Below, piece after piece: positions 15,740 to 21,795 of a stretch of DNA of 47,489 nucleotides; positions within the stretch are counted from its first letter, which is position 1; the number at the start of each line of letters is the position of its first letter. The DNA lies in assembly GCA_045576735.1 (NCBI GenBank), contig JAZNGZ010000036.1:1-47489 (forward strand). Reading direction: 5' to 3'. Below the pieces are notes generated by a model. The model saw only the letters and a program-made list of their open reading frames with translations. It had not been told where the DNA came from and made no database searches. Origin of the DNA: RGIG4079 sp045576735. GTDB lineage: Bacteria > Bacteroidota > Bacteroidia > Bacteroidales > Muribaculaceae. A program made the translations under genes and the position numbers.

Positions 15740-18154
15740 TTAGGGAATGATTTTTAATTTGATGGAGTGGAGTGTGAAATCGGGGGAGGTGTTGGCGTCG
15801 ATTGTGATGTTGATGTAGGGGCGGTGTGGCGCTACAATCTTTAAATATATGGGTGAGTTTATTGCTCCGTTTATATTTAATGTGGTGATTGGATAGGAAT
15901 TGTCTATCCCTGCGCCGCCATGGGCGCGGAGTGAGATTGCGCCGTCGAAGTGTGAGGCTGAAATGAATAATGTAACGCCTATAATGCGACATTGAGGTGA
16001 GCCTATAAATGCTGAATGTTGCCACATCACGGGAGTTGATGCGGCATAGGTGTTATTGGAAATTTTCACATCATTGCCGTCCGAAACGAGTAGGAGGCCG
16101 TCGGCACTGAATAGTAGAGCTGAAGAGGGGACTGAGCAAGTTACCTCGATATTGCGGTCGAAATCGAGTAGCCGGGCAGTGGCGGTATTGCCAAGAGCCC
16201 AAAGCAGATGCTTGCTGTTGTCCCATGCAATGGCGGTGGCATTGATGTTGCGTCGCAAAGTTGCGGCACGAGAGCCGGTGATTGAAATTAAGTCGCCCGA
16301 CGCGATAGCATAAACGGCATTGTTGGCAAATGCCACCATATATTTATTAATAATGTGTCGGTTGTCGATGATATGAGCTGAAATAGCACTCCGGGCGGCA
16401 TTAACCGAAATGGCATATGTGCCGGTTGAGGTGAACGCATAGGCATGGGTGCGGGCAAAGTCCCATGATGACGTTGAGCGCACAGCCGGAGTGATAGCGA
16501 CGATTTTCCCACACCCTATCTGTTGCGATGCGAGGAGGTTGAATGGCGCGGAGAGGCATGACACTGCCATGCGTCCCGAGTTGGGGTTGGCGATGGTGTG
16601 TTGCGACGGCACAATATACATATCGGTAGCTGTGGTAATGGCAAAAGGCTTGAGAGAGTGGTGAAGGTATATGGCGCAGTTGTGACCGGGTAATGGAGTG
16701 AGAGGGAACGATTCTCTTACAATGCTACCACCACATGAAATGCTGATAGTGATTTCGTTGGCATCGCTGCATGGATAGGCTATGAGAGGATTGATTAATT
16801 GAGGGCAGTTGGCATCGCCACTGCCACTCCACACCATGCGCTCGTTGCCCGATGAGAATGTAACGCTGACACACGCGCGCCAAAAACCGCTGTCGCTCTT
16901 TGTTGTAGCACAGAGTCTGAGGAGCGAGGGTGCAGATGGTCGTAGAGAGGTGAGGTCGCCCCACAATATGGTGTCGCCCATGGCGAGTGCCGACAAGGCA
17001 GTGAATGGTTGCGTGGCGGCATGGCGAGCTTTGACAATGTGCGACTGAGGGGAGAGAGCCTTGGTCGCTAAACCGTTGGAGTAGGGATAGGGGAATAGAG
17101 CCAATTCAGATGCGATAGATTCAAACGATGCGATAGCGTTTTTTACCATGTCGCGACGATATTCTTCGGCGGGGTTCATTGTTATTGAGGTGCCGGGCAT
17201 ATACACAACGAGGTTGCCATGAGTGGCATCTATGGCATCGAGGCGACATTGGACAGTGGCTTTGGAGTCGATAGGATCGAGCAAGGGTGTGACCTCTATT
17301 ACAGCTGATGCTACGATATTGGCCCAAGGGGAGTCGTTGAGTGATTTGGCCGACACCCCAATTTTGTAGCCGGTGGCATTGAGGTTGACGCTGTTGAGTG
17401 TGGCGAAATCGTTGGTGGAGATGTTGAGAGGGGCGATGCATTGAAATCCCGAGGGAGTCGACACCATAGAAGGTTGCGATGAGAATAACACATTGCCGTT
17501 ATCATCGAGCAGGTGATAGCGGGCAAGCACCGGTTGAATGAAGAATCCGGCAGCGGTGGCATTGTGCGATAGTTGTGAATATGCTTCGAGCAGGTGGGAG
17601 GAGAGTGTGCTGTGGTCGTTTTTGTTTAGCGTGCCTTGCCAATGAATGTAATCGCCGGTGAGCGAGAGAGAGGGGATAGTTGCTGCGAAGTCGGTGTGTT
17701 CGGTTGCTGTGATTTCAATGGGAGGGAGTGGAGGCATAAATCCCAAGTCGGTCCAACGGTTATTATCGGCATCGTAATCAATGCGATATGCGCCTTCGGG
17801 CATCATCAGAAACACGGAATTGCCCGAATTGACGGCACAAGAGGGCAGAGCATCGAGAGTGGTTACAAGTTTTATTGGTGTGGCGGCCGTTTGGTTCTTA
17901 ATGGAGCTGAAAACGAGTGAATATACCATTGTTCCCGAAAGGAACAGCACCACTAATCGGCCATCATTGAGCTGCAGATAATGGAATGGCTCAAAATTCC
18001 CTTCGACACAAACGTCGAGAGATGATATTGTGCTAAGAAACTCATTGTCGGCAGTTGGGAGCAGATTATGACAATGGTTGGCACCGGTAGCAAGAGTGTC
18101 GGGAGTGATAGTGAAGACATTTTTTGTGTAGTTGTGTGATTGATAGGTTTTCAT
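15740..18154 (-). CDS. Large strand-rich protein paired with TerL, possibly a phage structural or hub protein
   Basis: I cannot name this 804-residue protein. It has no signal peptide or membrane segment, is rich in Ser, Thr, Ala and Ile, and consists of many beta-strand-like blocks. Segments such as NSGRMAVSCLSAPFNL and AYAFTSTGTYAISV (about 555-620) are reminiscent of propeller or hub proteins that stabilise packaged DNA in tailed phages. That resemblance is by eye only. I chose the ATG at 18154 over a TTG at 18214 because the -7 element TATCTTTG (18199-18206) would fall inside the longer reading. It is the first gene of a two-gene unit with TerL, 33 bp apart. The frame is intact over its full length, which argues against simple decay. 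Confidence 0.6.
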   Translation of the reverse strand: MKTYQSHNYTKNVFTITPDTLATGANHCHNLLPTADNEFLSTISSLDVCVEGNFEPFHYLQLNDGRLVVLFLSGTMVYSLVFSSIKNQTAATPIKLVTTLDALPSCAVNSGNSVFLMMPEGAYRIDYDADNNRWTDLGFMPPLPPIEITATEHTDFAATIPSLSLTGDYIHWQGTLNKNDHSTLSSHLLEAYSQLSHNATAAGFFIQPVLARYHLLDDNGNVLFSSQPSMVSTPSGFQCIAPLNISTNDFATLNSVNLNATGYKIGVSAKSLNDSPWANIVASAVIEVTPLLDPIDSKATVQCRLDAIDATHGNLVVYMPGTSITMNPAEEYRRDMVKNAIASFESIASELALFPYPYSNGLATKALSPQSHIVKARHAATQPFTALSALAMGDTILWGDLTSLRPSAPSLLRLCATTKSDSGFWRACVSVTFSSGNERMVWSGSGDANCPQLINPLIAYPCSDANEITISISCGGSIVRESFPLTPLPGHNCAIYLHHSLKPFAITTATDMYIVPSQHTIANPNSGRMAVSCLSAPFNLLASQQIGCGKIVAITPAVRSTSSWDFARTHAYAFTSTGTYAISVNAARSAISAHIIDNRHIINKYMVAFANNAVYAIASGDLISITGSRAATLRRNINATAIAWDNSKHLLWALGNTATARLLDFDRNIEVTCSVPSSALLFSADGLLLVSDGNDVKISNNTYAASTPVMWQHSAFIGSPQCRIIGVTLFISASHFDGAISLRAHGGAGIDNSYPITTLNINGAINSPIYLKIVAPHRPYINITIDANTSPDFTLHSIKLKIIP

Positions 18155-18198
18155 GTGAATAAAAGTTTGTGGATAATGAATTGAGCAAAAAACAACGG

Positions 18199-18206
18199 CA
18201 AAGATA
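18199..18206 (-). promoter_or_regulatory. -7 element (TATCTTTG) of the orphan terminase operon
   Basis: A perfect TAnnTTTG match on the minus strand lies 44 bp before the ATG at 18154. The -33 region is a T-run with no exact TTG at 20 bp. It supports independent expression of the terminase pair and the shorter start. Confidence 0.55.
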
Positions 18207-18251
18207 CGACGCAAAAAATGTTAAAAACGGCGATAATGCAAAAACGATAAG

Positions 18252-18487
18252 AAAAATAAATGGTATTTTGGTGACCCCCTCCGGCTCAATGCGCCTCGTC
18301 CCCCTATATTCTGCGAAACAGAGCTACAGTAAAATAATTCATAATTAGTGCGGAACTTATTTAATGTGGAATACGGAACTTACTTAATGCGGAATTCTGA
18401 CCACCTCCCCCCTTCGGGGTACTCCTCCTAAAAATTACTTTGTAATTTTCAAGAGGAGAGTTGCTGCTCTCATTGGCACTATTTTCC
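18252..18487. repeat. Modular intergenic repeat, copy B
   Basis: This copy is collinear with 21180-21481. Both contain AAAATAAATGG, a pyrimidine-rich CCCCCTCCGGCTCAATGCGC block, CTGCGAAACAGAG, AATTCATAATTAGTGCGGAAC, and a hairpin (18424-18458 here). Copy B lacks the roughly 75-bp GACTATG-to-TTGTTC module present in copies A and C, so it looks like a deletion variant. It lies just upstream of the DGR-type variable protein, in the same orientation as copy C. Confidence 0.85.
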
Positions 18488-18572
18488 TTGCTTCGGTCGA
18501 GCCTTGGGGTGGTATAATTTCTTATTCTCAATGACTATGATTTAATTAATTTGTGGGAATTATCGCAAAGAT

Positions 18573-18604
18573 CTTGTGAGTTATATTGATAAATTTTATC
18601 TTTG
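18573..18604 (+). promoter_or_regulatory. Promoter of the DGR-type variable protein
   Basis: CTTG (18573-18576) is followed after exactly 20 bp by TATCTTTG (18597-18604), a full Bacteroidetes consensus. Transcription would start near 18611, about 20 nt before the ATG at 18631. Confidence 0.75.
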
Positions 18605-18630
18605 TGAAAGTTAAGAATAAAAAAAATAAT

Positions 18631-19485
18631 ATGAAAATCAAAGCGATAATTACGTTAGCAAAAAGTGCAATGCTCGGTTTAAGTGCGATGGCACAAGAGA
18701 AGCAAACCATCACCGTCAACGGCGTCACTTTCAATATGATAAAAGTAGAGGGCGGCACCTTTAAGATGGGCGCCCAATCCACCGACCCCAATGGAGAGAA
18801 TTATGACAGCGAAGCATGGAAAACTGAACAACCGGTTCATAGTGTCACATTAAGTGATTATTATATAGGAGAAACCGAGGTCACCCAAGAATTGTGGGAA
18901 GCGGTTATGGGAACAACCATAGAACAACAGCTCCAAAAGGCTGAGGAGGATTGGGGGGCCGATTGTGTTTTAAATGGTCAAGGCGCAACCTATCCCATGT
19001 ATTTGATCTCATGGGAAGAATGCCAAGAATTTATTGCGAAGTTAAATCAACTAACCGGCAAGAGATTCCGCTTGCCTACAGAAGCGGAGTGGGAATATGC
19101 CGCTCGCGGCGGAAATAGCAGTAAAGGATATAAATATAGTGGAAGCAATCACATCGGCGAAGTGGCGTGGTATGATGATAGTGCTCGTGATGGAGTATGG
19201 GAAAGCAGTTCCGCCTATGGGACCCACCCTGTCGGCACCAAGTCACCCAATGAATTAGGATTATATGATATGAGTGGTAATGTAAGGGAATGGTGTAGTG
19301 ATTGGGGTGGAGAATATTCGTCATCTTCGCAGACCAATCCCATGGGTCCAACATCCGGGTCTTACCGCGTGCTTCGCGGTGGTAGCTGGTACGACTACGC
19401 GCAGGGCTGCCGTGTGTCGGATCGTTACTTCAACGACCCGGACTACCACTACAACCACGGCTTCCGTTTGGCTCTCCGCCCATAG
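18631..19485 (+). CDS. Secreted FGE/C-type-lectin-fold protein with a DGR-type variable C-terminus
   Basis: The 284-residue protein has a signal peptide (cleavage expected after AMA, before Gln22) and one formylglycine-generating-enzyme/sulfatase-modifying domain: VEGGTFKMG, YYIGETEVTQELW, RFRLPTEAEWEYAARGG, GLYDMSGNVREWC, then LRGGSW and GFRLALRP. Catalytic FGE has Cys residues around the RGGSW loop. Here RGGSW is followed by YDYAQGC with no Cys directly after it, so sulfatase activation is unlikely. FGE-like C-type-lectin folds are, however, the usual scaffold of DGR variable proteins. Codons from about 19353 to the stop become GC-rich with clustered NAC codons, the DGR variable-region signature. 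The start is the ATG at 18631, about 20 nt after a consensus promoter; the in-frame upstream Met at 18586 lies inside that promoter. The likely role is a diversifiable secreted or surface ligand binder. Confidence 0.88.
   Translation: MKIKAIITLAKSAMLGLSAMAQEKQTITVNGVTFNMIKVEGGTFKMGAQSTDPNGENYDSEAWKTEQPVHSVTLSDYYIGETEVTQELWEAVMGTTIEQQLQKAEEDWGADCVLNGQGATYPMYLISWEECQEFIAKLNQLTGKRFRLPTEAEWEYAARGGNSSKGYKYSGSNHIGEVAWYDDSARDGVWESSSAYGTHPVGTKSPNELGLYDMSGNVREWCSDWGGEYSSSSQTNPMGPTSGSYRVLRGGSWYDYAQGCRVSDRYFNDPDYHYNHGFRLALRP
19353..19485 (+). other. Candidate DGR variable region (VR)
   Basis: The last 44 codons form the conserved lectin-fold core with interspersed variable positions. Residues 254-256 (TAC GAC TAC), 259 (GGC), 264 (GAT), 266-269 (TAC TTC AAC GAC) and 271-276 (GAC TAC CAC TAC AAC CAC) are what adenine mutagenesis of AAC or AAT template codons produces. 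Adenines outside NAC/GAT codons are only four (AGC, CAG, CCA, TAG). The intervening residues (A-Q, C-R-V-S, R, P, G-F-R-L-A-L) match the constant positions of known DGR targets of this fold. The template repeat and reverse transcriptase are not in the window, so boundaries are estimates. Confidence 0.8.
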
Positions 19486-19527
19486 GTATCCGGTTTATCC
19501 ATCTCGTTTAAGCTAAAAACAATCAGA

Positions 19528-19590
19528 GCATAACTGCAATTCCGTAAAAGGGCGTGCGGAGCAGCCCGATGGAGGAATGGCAAGTTATGC
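19528..19590 (+). other. Imperfect hairpin downstream of the variable region
   Basis: Arms GCATAACTGCAATTCC (19528-19543) and GGAATGGCAAGTTATGC (19574-19590) pair with one bulged base and one mismatch. The loop holds a second small stem (GGGC 19550-19553 with GCCC 19564-19567, plus TGC/GCA inside). It begins 43 bp after the stop codon. In the Bordetella phage DGR a hairpin/cruciform just 3' of the variable region is needed for efficient target recognition; this may be the equivalent. It is not followed by a T-run, so it is not an ordinary terminator. Confidence 0.6.
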
Positions 19591-19626
19591 GATGCCACTG
19601 CCCCCAATAAATAAAGTATTCATTCG

Positions 19627-19652
19627 CCACTGTTTCCCCGGGGGGACAGTGG
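19627..19652. other. GC-rich perfect palindrome between variable gene and ATPase
   Basis: CCACTGTTTCCCC (19627-19639) pairs with the adjoining 13 bases GGGGGGACAGTGG (19640-19652), allowing two G-T pairs, with no spacer. It could extrude as a cruciform, serve as a bidirectional transcription barrier between the convergent genes, or be part of the mutagenic-homing site. No T-run follows on either strand. Confidence 0.6.
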
Positions 19653-19682
19653 TGTTTCCACATAAAATAGAGTGTAGTTCCC

Positions 19683-20975
19683 TTAAATTTCGGAGATTTG
19701 ATATAAAGGAATATTAATTATAGAGCCATTGTCTTTGTAGGGAGCCATTGAAGTTTTGATTGCTAAACGTGGGTTGAATTTGCTGATGTAAACTTTCAAA
19801 CTTTTTGCTTGAAGGTTTTCTTCGGCTTTTACTTCGATAGGCACAATATAATTATCTTTTTGGATAATGAAATCTAATTCGGCTTTACCGGTTTTAGACC
19901 TCCAATAGTGGGGTGTGCCATATTCTGTGGCTGAAATTAGTTGTTGACACACATATTGCTCGGTAAAAGCACCTTTGAATTCAATAAATATTTCATTCCC
20001 ATTTAAGAATGTCGAGATGTCAATATTCGCCATTGCGGCAAGGAGCCCTACATCTAACACAAATAATTTAAATATATCTCGTTCTTCAACGCTTTTAATG
20101 GGGTATTGTATGGTAGAGGAATTGAATACTTGATAACATAGTCCACAATCGAGCAACCATTGAATAGCCAATTCGTAATCTTTAGCACGAGCACCCGAGC
20201 GAATTGCACCATAGATGAATTTTTTGTTTTCTTTTGCAAGTTGGCTAATAATTGTTTCCCATAACGCTTTGATGCGAGGAACAATTTCTTTAGGTGCATG
20301 CTTGGAGAAATCGCGGTTATAAGAAAGAAGTATATCATTTTGTACATCTCTTACCGATTTAAAGTTGAGAGAACTTATAAAAGTTTTCACAGCTTCGGGC
20401 ATACCTCCCACAAAATAATATTGTTTTAATCGTTCTTTTATTTGTGGAGAAAACGTCGATAATATATCCCAATGCTTATTAACGAGAAGAGAATGTAGCT
20501 GGTCTTCTCCTGTAGCGAGCAAAAATTCTCGGAAATTCATTGGATACATTGTTAGCTGCTGTACTTTTCCCACAGGATAAGATGTGTGTCGATGAAGTTC
20601 TATGCCTAAAAGCGAACCGGCAGCAACAACGTGTAATTGAGGCATATTCTCGCAAAAATATTTTAGAGCGGTCAACCCTCCTTCTGCGGCTTGTATTTCG
20701 TCGAGGATTAGTAGAGTTTCGCCCGGAGTAATTGTTATTTGTGATGCCGTGTTTAATGTTATTAATATTCGAGTGAGGTTATAATCATCTTTAAATAGAT
20801 TATATAATTCTTTTTGCTCTTCAAAGTTAATATAAGCGACATTTTTAAAATATAAATGTCCAAATTCTTTTAATACCCAGGTTTTCCCAACTTGACGAGC
20901 TCCGGAAAGAATAAGAGGCTTGCGATTTTTATTATTGCGCCATTCTTCTAATTGTTTGATTATTTCACGTTTCAT
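19683..20975 (-). CDS. AAA ATPase with C-terminal DUF4143 domain
   Basis: This is a cytoplasmic ATP-binding protein of 430 residues, normal for the AAA_14/DUF4143 family found in many copies in Bacteroidales and archaea. The Walker A is GARQVGKT (25-32) and the Walker B LLILDEIQ (88-95). The sensor-like AAGSLLGIELHR block (about 116-127) follows. The C-terminal DUF4143 part contains YWRSKTGKAELDFIIQ (about 358-373), which resembles the E/D...K core of restriction-like nuclease folds. The physiological role of this family is not established. It is convergent with the variable protein and lies behind a four-copy iterated array. Transcription is probably autoregulated through that array (inference). 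Confidence 0.85.
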   Translation of the reverse strand: MKREIIKQLEEWRNNKNRKPLILSGARQVGKTWVLKEFGHLYFKNVAYINFEEQKELYNLFKDDYNLTRILITLNTASQITITPGETLLILDEIQAAEGGLTALKYFCENMPQLHVVAAGSLLGIELHRHTSYPVGKVQQLTMYPMNFREFLLATGEDQLHSLLVNKHWDILSTFSPQIKERLKQYYFVGGMPEAVKTFISSLNFKSVRDVQNDILLSYNRDFSKHAPKEIVPRIKALWETIISQLAKENKKFIYGAIRSGARAKDYELAIQWLLDCGLCYQVFNSSTIQYPIKSVEERDIFKLFVLDVGLLAAMANIDISTFLNGNEIFIEFKGAFTEQYVCQQLISATEYGTPHYWRSKTGKAELDFIIQKDNYIVPIEVKAEENLQAKSLKVYISKFNPRLAIKTSMAPYKDNGSIINIPLYQISEI

Positions 20976-20996
20976 AATCTGGTGATAATTAGTGTT

Positions 20997-21116
20997 GATT
21001 ACATTTTTCGTTGGGACTATTGATGTGTTATTAACACTTTTCGTTGTTACTTATGTCGCAAAATTACATTTTTTGTCGGGACTTTATGCGCTTTTAATAC
21101 ATTTTTCGTCGGGATT
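20997..21116. repeat. Four-copy iterated array (period 32-33 bp) upstream of the AAA/DUF4143 gene
   Basis: The motif ACATTTTTCGTYGGGAYT occurs with variations beginning at 21001, 21034 (degenerate), 21066 and 21099, each usually preceded by ATT or AAT. The spacing is 33, 32 and 33 bp, close to three DNA turns, so all copies face the same side of the helix. A minus-strand TAATTTTG, matching a -7 element, lies at 21059-21066 between copies two and three. This arrangement suits an operator array bound cooperatively, most simply by the downstream gene's own product. Confidence 0.75.
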
Positions 21117-21179
21117 TTTGAAATATTAACGATTTAGTTGTGCTAGCACCAAAAAGTAGATACTAAAAATAAAATGAGA

Positions 21180-21481
21180 AAAAATAAATGGCATTTTGGT
21201 TACCCCCTCCGGCTCAATGCGCCTCGTCCCCCTATTTTCTGCGAAACAGAGGGTCAATAAAATAATTCATAATTAGTGCGGAACTTACTTAATGTGGAAT
21301 GCGGAGTGCGGAATTCTGACCACCTCCCCCCCTCCGGGGTACTGACTATGTCTTCAATGGGCTGCACTCGGCAATAATCAAGCGAGCTTGATATATTGCC
21401 CTCATTGGCACCATTGTTCCTCCTAAAAATTACTTTGTAATTTTCAAGAGGAGAGCTGCTGCTTTTATTGGCACTATTGTT
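21180..21481. repeat. Modular intergenic repeat, copy C
   Basis: This is the longest collinear copy. It holds the modules of copy B plus the GACTATG...TTGTTC module of copy A. The hairpin is at 21419-21453. Copy B and copy C are direct repeats flanking the variable-protein gene and the AAA ATPase (18488-21179). Small open frames on its minus strand are repeat-derived peptides. Confidence 0.85.
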
Positions 21482-21538
21482 TCTGCTATCCACTGCGTGG
21501 CAATAGGGGAGTTAGGGCTGGTGCGTGAGGAAAATAGT

Positions 21539-21595
21539 CCTCCCCTGTCCTTAGGGGAGGTGCCACATCGTGGCGGAGGGGTTTAATCTAATTCA
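21539..21595. repeat. Double-hairpin GC-rich intergenic element
   Basis: CCTCCCCT (21539-21546) pairs with AGGGGAGG (21553-21560). A second small stem GCCAC/GTGGC follows at about 21562-21574, then GGAGGGGTTTAATC. It resembles a separate short repeat family common in Bacteroidetes intergenic DNA. From 21596 to about 21730 I see no gene or further signal. Confidence 0.5.
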
Positions 21596-21732
21596 TAATT
21601 CCCCACGCGCATGCCTCAACTTTCCTACTGAACCCTATCGCTTTGCTCTACCCTCGGTTATTGCATATCGCTACGCTTTCACGTTCTTCGCACGGATTCC
21701 CACACCTTTTTGCTACTGAGCCATGAAATAGG

Positions 21733-21772
21733 GTGGTAAAAACAAGGAGAGAAGAAAATATTTCCTCTCTCC
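21733..21772 (-). terminator. Terminator of the phosphodiester-glycosidase gene cluster
   Basis: The stem 21746-21757/21761-21772 (GGAGAG and GAAA arms, one A-C mismatch, 3-nt loop) is followed on the minus strand by a short T-rich stretch (complement of about 21738-21742). It lies 23 bp beyond the stop of the first glycosidase gene. Confidence 0.65.
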
Positions 21773-21795
21773 TCTAAGATCTTTTTAATGGATTT

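Noticed and set aside
13832..18154. A complete or inducible prophage around the terminase
   Set aside because: No integrase, portal, capsid, tail, lysis or repressor gene is present on either side. The flanks are intergenic repeats and chromosomal-type genes.
18155..18214. TTG-initiated extension of the 804-residue phage-like protein
   Set aside because: It would place the start upstream of the promoter -7 element at 18199-18206, and an ATG is available downstream.
18631..19485. Annotation as a genuine formylglycine-generating enzyme
   Set aside because: The catalytic cysteine expected right after the RGGSW motif is missing, no sulfatase gene is nearby, and the residues at the site are those that vary in DGR targets.
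19528..19590. Hairpin resembling an integron attC site (GCATAAC ... GTTATGC)
   Set aside because: The core triplets AAC and GTT are present and there is a bulged base, but both outer boxes deviate from the RYYYAAC/GTTRRRY consensus. There is no integrase or cassette array. A DGR-associated structure explains the position better.
20997..21116. Regularly spaced repeats that look like a small CRISPR array
   Set aside because: There are only four copies, the repeats are imperfect and only about 18-21 bp, and the 12-15 bp gaps are too short for spacers. No cas gene is present. The position over a promoter fits an operator array better.
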